Assembly (NCBI RefSeq): GCF_947331435.1
Contig: NZ_CAMZOF010000007.1
Location: 1 to 64,000, forward strand
DNA length: 64,000 nucleotides
Reading direction: 5' to 3'
From: Pelagibius sp. Alg239-R121
GTDB lineage: Bacteria > Pseudomonadota > Alphaproteobacteria > Kiloniellales > Kiloniellaceae
A program made the translations under genes and the position numbers. Below, one piece after another: positions 24,819 through 34,262 of this stretch. How positions within the stretch are numbered: the first letter of the stretch is position 1; every line of letters begins with the position of its first letter. The notes beneath the pieces were generated by a model. It was not told the origin of the DNA, searched no databases, and saw only the letters and a list, made by a program, of their open reading frames with translations.

Positions 24819-25730
24819 TTATACGGCTTGCGCGGGATCTGAAAGTGATCCAGTCATCAACCCTTTCTGTGCGGCTTGACGCACTGAATGGGTGAGGTCT
24901 TCGATGGAGCTGGCGACCATTCGGCTGAATTGCCAGTACAGGTACACGTCGAGCGGTTGATCAGGTATCAGCGGTACCAGATTGCCCTTCTCAAAGTGCT
25001 TGGCGGATAACACTTCAAGGTTCATGCCCCAACCTATCCCGGCGAGCGTTGCGTCTGCGAAGGCGTGTGTGGAGGGCATCCGGTGCGAAGGGAAACTGAG
25101 TTTGCAGCCAAACGCGCGTTGAATCCATTCGGTTTGCAGCATGTCCTTGGTGTTGAAGCTGACGGCCGGCGCCTGCTGAAGCGCGGCGGGAGTTACGCCG
25201 TCGGGAAACCATTTGGCAATGAATTCCGGACTGGCGGAAGCGATGTAACGCAAAGCGCCGAGTGCCCGGCTGTCGCAGCCCTGAATCGGCCCTGAATGCG
25301 AACAGACTGCAGCAACGACTTCACCTCTGCGCAGCCAGTCGGCGCTGTGATCCTGGTCATCCAGCACAAGATCGAACAGCATGTTGTCGCAGGCGGCGAC
25401 GGCATCGATGAACCATGTTGCCAAGCTGTCAGCGTTGACCGCGAGCCGCACGCTTGTCGGCTTTTCGATGGGCAAGAAGTTTGCGAGATCTTTCCGCGTG
25501 GCGTGTTCCAGCAGTCCGACGTCTTCCGCATGTCGGAACAAACGAAGTCCTGCCGGGGTTGCGGTGCAGGGATGAGCCCGCACGACGAGTACCGCGCCCA
25601 GCCGGTCCTCCAGCAGTTTGACTCGCTGAGAGATGGCGGACGAGGTGACATTCAGCTCTCGCGCCGCCTGTTCGAAGCTTCCGGTCCGTATTACGGCTGC
25701 AAGGGCAGCCAGGAGAGGGTAATCGAACAT
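24819..25730 (-). CDS. argP: ArgP/IciA-type LysR transcriptional regulator
   Basis: A 303-residue LysR regulator of the ArgP type: the opening MFDYPLLAALAAVIRTGSFEQAARELNVTSSAISQRVKLLEDRLG, TPAGLRLFRHAEDVGLLE, VNADSLATWFIDAV and VSFNTKDMLQTEWIQ are characteristic. ArgP family members control a LysE/ArgO-type amino-acid exporter in response to Lys or Arg, and the exporter normally lies divergently next to the regulator. Here the divergent gene is another LysR, and no exporter is seen in the window. Confidence 0.88.
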   Translation of the reverse strand: MFDYPLLAALAAVIRTGSFEQAARELNVTSSAISQRVKLLEDRLGAVLVVRAHPCTATPAGLRLFRHAEDVGLLEHATRKDLANFLPIEKPTSVRLAVNADSLATWFIDAVAACDNMLFDLVLDDQDHSADWLRRGEVVAAVCSHSGPIQGCDSRALGALRYIASASPEFIAKWFPDGVTPAALQQAPAVSFNTKDMLQTEWIQRAFGCKLSFPSHRMPSTHAFADATLAGIGWGMNLEVLSAKHFEKGNLVPLIPDQPLDVYLYWQFSRMVASSIEDLTHSVRQAAQKGLMTGSLSDPAQAV

Positions 25731-26003
25731 CGATTAGCAATTCTTAATCTGCTAAAGCAATCTTAATTCGCCTAAATTATGCAATGGCGTTAGTCAAGGC
25801 TTTGTTGCGACGGGACCGATAGGGCGTCAGCAAGCTGAGCCTTTCGCCAGAAGAGTTGACGAGGTCTATTTTGAACGCGTTGTGATCTCGTGCCGACTAA
25901 CGCGGTATAGGAGTTAAATTTCCTGTTTGCTCAGCGATCCCGACAGGAATGTGAAGGCAATCAGGAATGCAATCTCGACGTAAAACGGCGAACGGTGTGC
26001 ACG

Positions 26004-26912
26004 ATGGACTGGGATAACCTTAAGGTCGCTCTCGCGGTCAGCCGAGCTGGATCTCTTACGCAGGCCGCTCAAATGCTTTGCATCGATAAGTCGACCGCTG
26101 GACGCAGACTTACGGCGCTTGAGGCAGATCTCGGATCCATTCTCTTTGTTCGGACGAAAACGGGTTTCGCGCTGACAGACGCTGGTGAAGCCGCCGTACA
26201 GCGCGCGGCAGAAGTGCAGAATTGTATCGATCTCATGATTGACGAGGTCGTCGGGTCCGATGAAGGCCCGGTCGGTGTCGTTCGTCTTGTCGGTCATGCC
26301 TGGATGCTGCAACGTTTGACACGTATTGCCATGCCGTCGTTTCTGGCGACCCATCCGCGGCTCGATTTACGGCTCGTGAACGATGCGCCACGCGGGCCCG
26401 TTCGGAGTGAGGCCACGTTGTCTCTCTGGTTTGAAGTCGAACCCAGAGATGGAGAGTTCGCAATCCAACTCGGTGAGATGCCCTATGCTCTCTACAGGCC
26501 ACAGGGAATTGAAAGTGACAGTTTGGATTGGATATCGTTTCATGATGAAGAAGGCGCGCATCCTTTGATTGTCCGCGCGAACGATCGCCTGCGCGGGCCT
26601 TCCGAGACGATACGCATGACCGCGACGGACGCGGGCATTATGCTCTTTGCGATCCGGGAAGGCGTCGGGAAGGGGTTGCTGCCTATGTGTCTTGCGGAAG
26701 AGGACGAGGGCCTGGTCCGTGTCGGTGCCGGCGAACCCGAGTTTGTTCGCTCGCTCTATCTGCACGCCCACTATGATACAGTGCAGACTCATCGGATTCA
26801 GTCGACGCTCCGTTGGCTGCGTGATTCCTTTGGCGCTGTTTTCCGTCCGGCGGGCAAGCAGGTGGCTGTGCCGATTGGCGGTAAACCGCAGACTGCATGC
26901 CAGCCATTGTAA
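26004..26912 (+). CDS. LysR family transcriptional regulator
   Basis: A 302-residue LysR regulator. The helix-turn-helix reads WDNLKVALAVSRAGSLTQAAQMLCIDKSTAGRRLTALEADLG (residues 2-43), followed by a LysR substrate domain. The 'MDWDNLK...VARAGSL' opening is typical of a LysR subgroup in alphaproteobacteria. It precedes, by 78 bases on the same strand, a mandelate racemase-type enzyme that it may control. ATG at 26004 chosen over an upstream GTG at 25995. Confidence 0.87.
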   Translation: MDWDNLKVALAVSRAGSLTQAAQMLCIDKSTAGRRLTALEADLGSILFVRTKTGFALTDAGEAAVQRAAEVQNCIDLMIDEVVGSDEGPVGVVRLVGHAWMLQRLTRIAMPSFLATHPRLDLRLVNDAPRGPVRSEATLSLWFEVEPRDGEFAIQLGEMPYALYRPQGIESDSLDWISFHDEEGAHPLIVRANDRLRGPSETIRMTATDAGIMLFAIREGVGKGLLPMCLAEEDEGLVRVGAGEPEFVRSLYLHAHYDTVQTHRIQSTLRWLRDSFGAVFRPAGKQVAVPIGGKPQTACQPL

Positions 26913-26990
26913 AGCGCAGGATGCGGCAACATTCCTACCCAATCGCCGGCTTGCGATAGTGACGCAGCGGCCGAGACACTGAAAACGATC

Positions 26991-28109
26991 ATGAAACTTA
27001 CAGCTGTTTCGACATATCTGGTGGCCGCGTCGGAAAGTCCTGATGGATGGTCCGGCATCAAACCTTTTTTGTTCGTAAAACTCGAAACCGACAGCGGCAT
27101 CGAGGGGTGGGGTGAGGCCTATGCCCTGGCCGGACGTGAGACCGCGATTGAGCAAATCATCCTGTCCCTTACACGCGGCTTCCTTGGGCAAGAGGTCATT
27201 GGCCCTCGGACCATGCGTCAAACGGCTATTCTCGATTTTGCGGATAAGCGGACAGGAATAGATTTCTTCTGCGCGTTGAGCGCGCTTGAGCTGGCGCTCT
27301 GGGATTTGCAAGGTAAGAGGATCGGTGCGCCTGTCCACGAATTGCTCGGCGGTGCTTTGAGAAATGCGATTCCACTCTACGTGAACACCTGGAGTGATCA
27401 GTTACCCAGTGCCGAAATGGTTGTCGAGCGAACTCGAAAACTAAAGGCCGACGGCTATCGGGCCGTCAAGGTTTATCCAATGCAGTATCCGGACCTGAAT
27501 CAGGCCGAAGATTTTCTGCGCGCTGTTCGAGAAGCGGTTGGGCCTGAAACGGATGTTATGGTCGATTTGAATGCGTTGAACGATCCTTATCTGGCGTTGC
27601 AAGCAGCCCGACGCTTCGAACCTTATGATCTTTTTTGGTTCGAAGAGCCGGTCACGTCAGACGATCTCGACCTGCTTGGTGAAATACGCTCACAGGTGCC
27701 TATGCGGGTGGTTTCCGGCGAACGTCATGGCGGCAAGTTTAAGTTCCGCGAGATGCTGACTGCCAGGGTCGCGGATGTCCTGAACCCGGATATCGTGGGC
27801 TGCGGCGGGATTTTGGAGTTGCTGGAGATTTCGGCCTTGGCCGAATCCTTTTCCGTCGCTGTCTCGCCTCATAACTACAACAGCACGACGATCGCCATGG
27901 CGGCGATGCTGCAGGTGTCGGCGGTCATTCCCAACCTGCTGACCGCGGAACTCTACCCGGACTACCTTGATGCCGGCCGTCGGTTTGCCGACGTGGATTT
28001 CGACATTGCGGGCGGATACGCGAGTCTCCCATTCTCGCATGGTCTGGGGGTCACGATGAATGAAGATGCGCTCAATGGGCTTTCACGCAAGACGTCGATC
28101 TCGGCGTAA
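26991..28109 (+). CDS. Mandelate racemase/muconate lactonizing enzyme family protein
   Basis: A 372-residue enolase-superfamily enzyme. The N-terminal capping domain ends near residue 125; the barrel shows YRAVKVYP (Lys), VMVDLNA (metal Asp), FWFEEPV (Glu), VSGERHGGK (Glu), VLNPDIVGCGG (dyad Asp) and SPHNYNSTT (dyad His). A His-Asp dyad with KxY places it in the mandelate racemase subgroup, which contains sugar-acid dehydratases such as galactonate or gluconate dehydratase. The substrate is probably an aldonate-like acid. It follows a LysR gene and converges with the sigma factor gene. Confidence 0.88.
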   Translation: MKLTAVSTYLVAASESPDGWSGIKPFLFVKLETDSGIEGWGEAYALAGRETAIEQIILSLTRGFLGQEVIGPRTMRQTAILDFADKRTGIDFFCALSALELALWDLQGKRIGAPVHELLGGALRNAIPLYVNTWSDQLPSAEMVVERTRKLKADGYRAVKVYPMQYPDLNQAEDFLRAVREAVGPETDVMVDLNALNDPYLALQAARRFEPYDLFWFEEPVTSDDLDLLGEIRSQVPMRVVSGERHGGKFKFREMLTARVADVLNPDIVGCGGILELLEISALAESFSVAVSPHNYNSTTIAMAAMLQVSAVIPNLLTAELYPDYLDAGRRFADVDFDIAGGYASLPFSHGLGVTMNEDALNGLSRKTSISA

Positions 28110-28255
28110 TATCCTGATTTTCAGTAGGCCCAGATATCTTTCAAAGCATTGGCTGTCTGACTGCGGCCCTTTTCGAAATGAGTCGTCGATAATATAGACC
28201 GCGCTCAGATTTCAGGTTGTCCGCACGCCAGCAATCTTTTTGCTCGCTCATGGGG

Positions 28256-28852
28256 TCAGAAGGTATCGCCCATCTGTTTGGTCAGGCAATGCCGTAGCGC
28301 TTCCTTGGCGTGATAGACCCGGGTTTTTACTGTTCCTTCGGGACAGGCGACGATTTCCGCGATTTCCCGATAAGGCAGATCTTCGAAGAACGACAGCTCG
28401 ATGACGGCGCGGAACGCCGGCTTTAGTTTGGCGAGGCAGGTTCGCAGGTGATCGCCTTCTTCCAACGCCGCCATGGCCGCCGCCTGATCGGCGGTTTCGT
28501 CAATCGGTTCGATTTGATCAAGACCGTCCAGCTGCACAGGCTTCTTTTTGCGGTAATGATCCATGACCTTGTGGTAGGCAATGCCGAAGATCCACGTGGT
28601 CGCTTTAGAGCGTCCCTGGAACTTTCCCGCAGATTTCCAGACTTCCAGAAAGGTTTCGTTGAGGATGTCAGCCGCTTCGAACGAGTCGTTCAACTTGGAA
28701 TAAATAAATCTGTAGACGCGCGGCTCCAGCGTACTGTAAAGCGACGCGAAGGCTTCTTCATCGCCCTGAGCAACACGTTCGATCAGAACCGTCGGACTTT
28801 CCTGCTCCAACTTCGGGCACTCCTCATCGAGGGTTGAATGGAGGATTCGCAT
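28256..28852 (-). CDS. ECF-type RNA polymerase sigma factor
   Basis: A 198-residue sigma factor with only regions 2 and 4. Region 2 shows YSTLEPRVYRFIYSKLNDSFEAADILNETFLEVWKSAGKF and TTWIFGIAYHKVMDHYRKKK; region 4 shows LKPAFRAVIELSFFEDLPYREIAEIVACPEGTVKTRVYHAKEAL. It lies last in an operon behind an outer-membrane barrel and a secreted protein and its ATG shares one base with the preceding stop (TGATG). No anti-sigma gene is adjacent; the nearest anti-sigma-like gene lies 12.6 kb away at 41477-42145. Confidence 0.92.
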   Translation of the reverse strand: MRILHSTLDEECPKLEQESPTVLIERVAQGDEEAFASLYSTLEPRVYRFIYSKLNDSFEAADILNETFLEVWKSAGKFQGRSKATTWIFGIAYHKVMDHYRKKKPVQLDGLDQIEPIDETADQAAAMAALEEGDHLRTCLAKLKPAFRAVIELSFFEDLPYREIAEIVACPEGTVKTRVYHAKEALRHCLTKQMGDTF

Positions 28853-30063
28853 CAGCGATCTATCGAGATTTGCCGCAAGGGAGACAATCCGATGACGGCC
28901 CCATTGCCGGCGATTGCCTTGACGCGCCAGAGGTACGTGCGGCCCGGATCGAGGCGCGCCAGGCTGTAGCGTTGCAACGAAGTTTTGTTTTCATCCGACG
29001 GCAGAACGATTCCCGTGATCGGCTGCTTGGCCAGTTCGTCCGGGTCGATCAACAGCTCGCCACCGATCGACTGCACTTTTCCGGGTGAGACTGGTGCGTC
29101 TGGACGAACCGGATAGATTTCGAGCTGGTAGACTGCCGCGCCCGGAGTCCTTTGCCATGAAAATTCGGTTTTGCCGGTTAACAAGGCGCCTTCGGCTGGC
29201 CCCGAGAGTACGACCCGTTGTCCGGCCGGCGCAGTGGTTGCTTCACTGCGTGGGACGACGAAGTATTTCAGCTCTGGGGGACTAAAGTTAAATTCCGGGT
29301 CGGTTGCGATCAGACGGACAATGTAGAGGCCCTGCGAAGTGGTCGGCAGCGGCGGGCTCTTCAACGTGACCCGGCCTCGGCCTGCGAGGCTGCGCCGGAA
29401 GACCTGCAGCCGCCGAAAGACCAACGCGCCCCGCGTCGAACTTGGTTCGGCAATCTGCCATTCGAACTGTGCGGTGCCGGAACCGTCGAAATTGAGATCA
29501 GCCAGGGCCGCCAGTCCTGCACCGCTGGGCAATACCTTCACGCGGCTCTGATCCTCGAAGAAGAGATCCAAGCGCCGAATTCCCAGGGGCACACTGCTGC
29601 CGGTCGAGGGAACCAGTCTGATCGATCCACTCGAGGTAAAGCCGGATCCATCGTCAAAAGTTCGACGGTAAATGACAGTCAGATCGGCATTCCGCGCCAT
29701 CTGAAAAGCGACATTTCGCGGTACAACCAGTGTTTCGCTGATGATTTCCGTCGTCGCCAAATTGGCCGGCGTGTTGTTGATCTGCGACAAAACCGTTGAA
29801 ATCGTGGCAACGACGGTTCCGCCTATTTCAAGCGTTCCGGCGTTTGACGTGATTGTCTGTATCGGCGAGCGCGTGGTGTTTGCGCGTCTGACCTGCCATG
29901 TAAAGGTCACGGCCGATCCGTTTGGTACGGCGACTTGTGCGCTGCCGGGCGCGGTTGTCACACCGACGATGTTTGCCTGTGCGCCCGTCGTGAAAGTCGC
30001 CATGCAGGCGATGGCCAACAGCAAAATATGACGGGAAAGGGATTTAACTGAGTTGGCGATCAT
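28852..30063 (-). CDS. Secreted Fn3-like repeat protein
   Basis: A 403-residue exported protein. The signal peptide (residues 1-29) ends TTGAQA. Three or so beta-rich segments follow: an Ig-like domain with VTFTWQVRRANTTRSP, a middle domain with AQFEWQIAEPSSTRGALVFRRLQVFRR, and a C-terminal Fn3-like domain with KTEFSWQRTPGAAVYQLEIYPV ... YLWRVKAI. It has no transmembrane anchor after the signal, so it is periplasmic or secreted. The function is unknown; the operon with a barrel protein and a sigma factor suggests a sensing or assembly role. The longer upstream frame overlaps the barrel gene and is not used. Confidence 0.75.
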   Translation of the reverse strand: MIANSVKSLSRHILLLAIACMATFTTGAQANIVGVTTAPGSAQVAVPNGSAVTFTWQVRRANTTRSPIQTITSNAGTLEIGGTVVATISTVLSQINNTPANLATTEIISETLVVPRNVAFQMARNADLTVIYRRTFDDGSGFTSSGSIRLVPSTGSSVPLGIRRLDLFFEDQSRVKVLPSGAGLAALADLNFDGSGTAQFEWQIAEPSSTRGALVFRRLQVFRRSLAGRGRVTLKSPPLPTTSQGLYIVRLIATDPEFNFSPPELKYFVVPRSEATTAPAGQRVVLSGPAEGALLTGKTEFSWQRTPGAAVYQLEIYPVRPDAPVSPGKVQSIGGELLIDPDELAKQPITGIVLPSDENKTSLQRYSLARLDPGRTYLWRVKAIAGNGAVIGLSPLRQISIDR

Positions 30064-30076
30064 GGCTGCGCATCCA

Positions 30077-32137
30077 TCAATAGCTAATGGGAGCGGAAAC
30101 CCGCAAAACGCTGAACAGCTGCCAGTCCGTGCCGTCGATACTCGTATCGCCGTTGCCATCTTTGTTCTCCAAAAGACCTTGGAATGCGAGCGCGATGCCG
30201 ACGTTGTTTTCCGTCGGGGGAAGGATCGTCCATTCGATCTCGCCGTTCGCGACCGTGTTGTCTGGTGTGTCGCCATCGCCGGTCAGGAGGTTCAAATTGT
30301 AGTTGAGGGATGTCCTCAAGGTTTCAGGCAGGATTTCAGCCTGGACTCCAAGGTTCACGTTCACATTGTGCGTCCTGGTGTCCGCATCTGTATCTGTGAA
30401 CAGGCCCCACTGAACGCCGCCGCTTAACTGGACAGCATCGCTGATCGTCCAGTTGGCTGAGACATCGGTGAAATAGCTTTTTGTATCGGATGAGGCGTCC
30501 GTACGGTCCAGAAACCGTGCAAAGGTTTCCGAAATCTGCCAACCCCATGCACCGTAGCTCGATCCGCCGCCCAGTGTGACCGAGAGGTGACTGTTGTCTG
30601 TACTGCCGCCGAAGTAATCCTCTGGAGTTTCGACCCGCTCGTTGTCCACAGCCCCAATATTCAGGTTTAAGTACGGTTGCCCCAGCCAATCGGTTTCGTC
30701 TTCCGCGGGCGGCTCGATCGTTGGATAGTAGCTCCCGGTAAACTGAAGACTGAGCAGGCTGTCCGTCGGCAGACCCGAGAGGTCATCCACGTTGTTGGTC
30801 TGGTAGAGTCCTTGTGCGTTTGCGGAGATGTTTCCCCAGTACAAATCCGAATAGAGCAGCAGGCTGTCCCGGTCGGCCGCCAGGGAAGAGTTGGCGAGAC
30901 TGCTGAAAAAGGTGTCGACCCGCTCGTAGCGACCACCCAGAGTAAGGTTCAGATACTGACCAGCTATTTCTTCGGCCTGAAAGGGGGTATAGGAAAGAGC
31001 CAGCGACCAGGCATCTCCCGAAACCTCGTCGTCGCCGAGAACCACTCCGCTTTGCTCGAAGTTGCTGCGCGCAAACTGTCCGGTAATCTTGACGCTTCGC
31101 TCGAACAGGAGCCGCTCGGCGATGACGCTCCAGCCATCGCCTTGGTTGGTATTGCTATCGCCACCGATGCCGACACCGCCCTCGGTTCCCTTGCCGCTGT
31201 AGTAAACTCCGGTGACCGAGAAGTCCTTGCCCCAGGCTGGTACGGGATGCGCGGTCGCCTGGAACCCCATCAGCCGATTGTCGCTATCGTTCAGACCGGT
31301 GATGTTCTCGCTGCCGACGACGCTTTCGGGGTGAAAACTGAAGCCGGTAACGGAGAGCAATTCGTCTCCACTGCCGAGGCTCGCGGAGAGACCGCGACGG
31401 CTATAGTTCGACATGATGAAGCTATCTGTGTTGAGGCTTTGATGGCCCAGCGCGACCTGCCCAAAAAAGTCCTCATCATCAAAGCGGGTGTTAAATGTAT
31501 ACTCGCCGAGATCGAATCCGCGGCCGCTAACCGCGCGGTCTTTCTGCGTTTCGATCAGGTAATTTGCGTTGTTCGTTACCGACCATTGTCCATGGCTGTA
31601 AGCTGCGTCCGCGTAACCTCCGCCCGATACCTGCCCACGCGCAGGCGTGTCTTCGAAGCCTTTGTCCGCCAGCCTCTGGCTGAATTCCACGGCGTTTGTT
31701 GCGGAAATTGAGGCGTCGCTTTCGTCCGGACCGTTATCGGCTATAGCGGCCTCGCTGGAGACAGTGAAATCCCAACTTCCGCGCTCAACGACATCACCGT
31801 CCAGGGTGACTTCTATGAGGCGCAGTTGGTGCTGTCCGGGTTGAAGAGCCTGGGGGGGGCGGTAGTTAAACCGCTGATTTTCAAAAGCGAGTAAGGGCGT
31901 TACGTCAATCGCGTCGACCTCGAGCCCCAGCCGGGGCAATGTCTCGAATGGGACATGGTCCGGAACTTCGACGATGAGGTCTTCGAGCGGGCCGTAACTG
32001 CTGCCGTTGGCAGATTGAATGAGAATTCCAATCCAGTCATCCTGGTCGGTGACAGTTGTGTTCGTTGGCGCGACCAAATCCTGAGCGAAGGCCGTTGAGC
32101 TTAAAAGCAGCAGACTCGAAGCAGTACATCGGAGCAT
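30077..32137 (-). CDS. Outer-membrane beta-barrel protein
   Basis: A 686-residue exported protein. A signal peptide (about residues 1-19, ending STAFAQ) is followed by an Ig-like domain (to about residue 125) and then a long series of alternating aromatic-polar strands (GYADAAYSHGQWSVTNNANYLIET, FFGQVALGHQS, WSVIAERLLFERSVKITGQFARS, YLNLTLGGRYERVDTFF) ending in a C-terminal Tyr, as expected for BAM-inserted barrels. It carries no TonB box or plug that I can see. Ligand and role are unknown. First gene of the operon with the secreted Fn3-like protein (13 bases downstream) and the ECF sigma factor. Confidence 0.8.
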   Translation of the reverse strand: MLRCTASSLLLLSSTAFAQDLVAPTNTTVTDQDDWIGILIQSANGSSYGPLEDLIVEVPDHVPFETLPRLGLEVDAIDVTPLLAFENQRFNYRPPQALQPGQHQLRLIEVTLDGDVVERGSWDFTVSSEAAIADNGPDESDASISATNAVEFSQRLADKGFEDTPARGQVSGGGYADAAYSHGQWSVTNNANYLIETQKDRAVSGRGFDLGEYTFNTRFDDEDFFGQVALGHQSLNTDSFIMSNYSRRGLSASLGSGDELLSVTGFSFHPESVVGSENITGLNDSDNRLMGFQATAHPVPAWGKDFSVTGVYYSGKGTEGGVGIGGDSNTNQGDGWSVIAERLLFERSVKITGQFARSNFEQSGVVLGDDEVSGDAWSLALSYTPFQAEEIAGQYLNLTLGGRYERVDTFFSSLANSSLAADRDSLLLYSDLYWGNISANAQGLYQTNNVDDLSGLPTDSLLSLQFTGSYYPTIEPPAEDETDWLGQPYLNLNIGAVDNERVETPEDYFGGSTDNSHLSVTLGGGSSYGAWGWQISETFARFLDRTDASSDTKSYFTDVSANWTISDAVQLSGGVQWGLFTDTDADTRTHNVNVNLGVQAEILPETLRTSLNYNLNLLTGDGDTPDNTVANGEIEWTILPPTENNVGIALAFQGLLENKDGNGDTSIDGTDWQLFSVLRVSAPISY

Positions 32138-32392
32138 TTTCGTCAAAGCCCCCCACACCACGTTTTTTGCTCCGACTGTGCGCAGAGTCCTCGGCGCTAA
32201 ACTGAACTTCGTGCCTAGGCAGGTCCCCAGCAATCCCACAATTCACCTCTGATGTGATCGATAAATAGGCGTCAATAACAAATAAAAATTTAAATAATTG
32301 TTTTAGCTTAGTTTTTGTATTTACTGATTTCGTTTCATTCCGAGTAATGATTCATTGAATATTGAACTCAAAGTAAATTTCCCGTTCATTCA

Positions 32393-32869
32393 TTAAGGGG
32401 CGTAGCGCGAAGGTTCATAACTGCCGTACGCAGCTTCCTTCATGAGGGTGGAAAGTCCGCTGTAGACGGTGATCCAGGCCAAACGTGTTTCCGACGTAAA
32501 GCGCTCATCAAGTACCTCTGCGAGGGTTTGCAGCAGTGCGCGCCCAACCAGGGAATAGTGTTCCGGTTTTACGCCGTAGCCCACATGGCGGATGGCAAGG
32601 CTCCTCAAGACGGGCGTGAGATCTTCCAGGCTCTGCAACTGCGAAACCACGAGGCCGAGTTGACTCATGACTCTGACGCTTTGATTCCCCAGATCATTGA
32701 CAAACAGGGCGCGGGTCTGCGGTGCTTGTTTAAACAGGTTCCTGTAGAAGCGGTCGGTTACGCGCTCGGTGTCCTGCAGCACGATGCGAAAGCTACTTCT
32801 GACAAGGTCGATTTCCCGTTGTGTCAGTTCCACTGTCTGTCGATCTCCGTTCTGGAGGCGCAACGTCAA
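32393..32869 (-). CDS. Single-domain globin
   Basis: A 158-residue protein with the globin fold: TQREIDLVRSSFRIVLQDTERVTDRFYRNLFKQAPQTRALF forms helices A-C and SLAIRHVGYGVKPEHYSLVGRALLQTLAEVL carries the proximal His in LAIRHVGYG. The pattern H-x-x-Y-G-x-x-x-x-H-Y is standard for single-domain bacterial haemoglobins and flavohaemoglobin heads. It lacks the reductase domain. Likely functions are oxygen or NO binding or redox sensing. It stands between secreted-protein genes with its own short upstream region. Confidence 0.88.
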   Translation of the reverse strand: MTLRLQNGDRQTVELTQREIDLVRSSFRIVLQDTERVTDRFYRNLFKQAPQTRALFVNDLGNQSVRVMSQLGLVVSQLQSLEDLTPVLRSLAIRHVGYGVKPEHYSLVGRALLQTLAEVLDERFTSETRLAWITVYSGLSTLMKEAAYGSYEPSRYAP

Positions 32870-33129
32870 GACAACGCGCTAGGATTCAACTTGTCTGCCG
32901 GATCTCCCTTCGCCGAATTTGTCATTTCAGTCACTGTTGACGGCTTGGCGAACAGCAGGCCAATACACTGGGAGGTGGTATGCGCAGAGCCGTATCAACA
33001 ACTCGTTTTGTCATACAGATGAATGCGATGCGCATGAAGCCACAGAGCCGCACCAGGGTGATGCAGATTTGCGCCGCCGCGTTCTGTGGTGACTAACCGC
33101 GAGGCGGTTTTGAACGCCTCGTGCGTGCG

Positions 33130-34014
33130 TCATTCACGGTAGATTACGGCGCGGCGCTCGACGTTTGTGCTGTTCTGCAAGGTCGTCCGGCTTCTTGCGA
33201 CCCAATCGCCCCGGGCGTTCAGATCGAGCTGGAAAGCCGTATAGGTTTCTTCGCCGCCGAAGCTGCGATGAGTGTGTGTAAGGTTGCCCGCTGCGTCGTA
33301 GTTATAAATTGATTTTTCGGTTAGAGGTTTGCAGCCCTCATCTTCACCTGCGCAGTAACGCAGATGAGTTTCCAGAACATCGCCGCGCTCTGAAATCAGC
33401 GCATCGCCGACGGCCGGCCCCGCCAGCGTGAGCCGGTTGGTTTCCTGGTCCAAACGAACTTCTGCGTCGAGTAAGGTTTTCCCGCGCTCATGCCCCGTCA
33501 GGGCGTGGCGCCAGATATTCTTTTTGGCCGGATCAAACGACAGGACATATCGAACCTGCGGTTTTTGCTCCTTTTCGATCAGGACGAAATCAAGCTGAAA
33601 GTCCTCGTTGCTTCCGGCTCTGCGCCAAAAGGCGAGCCGCTCATGACTGCCGAAGAGAGTAAACCGGCTGTATTCGCCGATCGGGTAGCCCTGATGATCG
33701 AACAGGATGCAACTGAAGTGGTCGCCTCTGTAAAAGATGATTTGGCGAATGTCCGGACGAGGACGCTCCCAGCGATGACCTAAGAGGAAATCCCAGCGGG
33801 CGTAGATTGCAAAAGAATACGCGGGTTCCTTCGCATCCAGGCTATCGGGAAAAATATCCGGATCGGCATAGGGCCGGAGCCGGTCGTCGCATGCGTTTGA
33901 GATCCGCGCGATTTCCTTGCGGGAAAGCTCGTCATTTGCGGAGAGAAAGAGCGCCATGCCGGTCAGGCAGATCCAGCTGAACGCCAGTCCAACCAGAGCA
34001 ACATTTCGTCTCAT
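33130..34014 (-). CDS. Exported hypothetical protein with YD-like tail
   Basis: A 294-residue protein with an N-terminal signal or anchor (residues 5-25, VALVGLAFSWICLTGMALFLS). The body is unrecognised. Near the C-terminus is YNYDAAGNLTHTHRSFGGEETYTAFQ, which resembles a single YD (RHS-type) unit, in which extended strands follow Y-D-x-x-G-N. A pair of Cys (YCAGEDEGC) suggests a disulfide outside the cytoplasm. Function unknown. Confidence 0.65.
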   Translation of the reverse strand: MRRNVALVGLAFSWICLTGMALFLSANDELSRKEIARISNACDDRLRPYADPDIFPDSLDAKEPAYSFAIYARWDFLLGHRWERPRPDIRQIIFYRGDHFSCILFDHQGYPIGEYSRFTLFGSHERLAFWRRAGSNEDFQLDFVLIEKEQKPQVRYVLSFDPAKKNIWRHALTGHERGKTLLDAEVRLDQETNRLTLAGPAVGDALISERGDVLETHLRYCAGEDEGCKPLTEKSIYNYDAAGNLTHTHRSFGGEETYTAFQLDLNARGDWVARSRTTLQNSTNVERRAVIYRE

Positions 34015-34262
34015 CCAACTTCAACCTCGACTGTGTTTCGTTTGACCGCAGTCGCACGCGCATTGACCAGAAGTCGGCGCGATGAGGTTTCCGGTTCAAA
34101 AAAAGCGAAATCTTGAATCCGTATTTCTGCATCGGGAGGTCGAACTTTCGGTGACGTAGGGGGCGTCAGTGAAATTGAACGCTCCGCAGCGCCGGCCCGA
34201 CTGAGAGGTGCGGCGTCATCTTGCTGCCGCGCCTCCGGATAGTTTGAAAATAGGAGTTAAAC

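Noticed and set aside
25914-26354. Minus-strand frame ending in a hydrophobic segment, considered as the missing ArgO/LysE exporter
   Set aside because: Most of it lies antisense to the LysR gene; only about 30 residues are hydrophobic and no exporter motif is present.
28852-30063. FecR-type anti-sigma partner of the ECF sigma factor
   Set aside because: The protein has a cleavable signal peptide and no cytoplasmic anti-sigma domain or TM anchor; its domains look Fn3/Ig-like.
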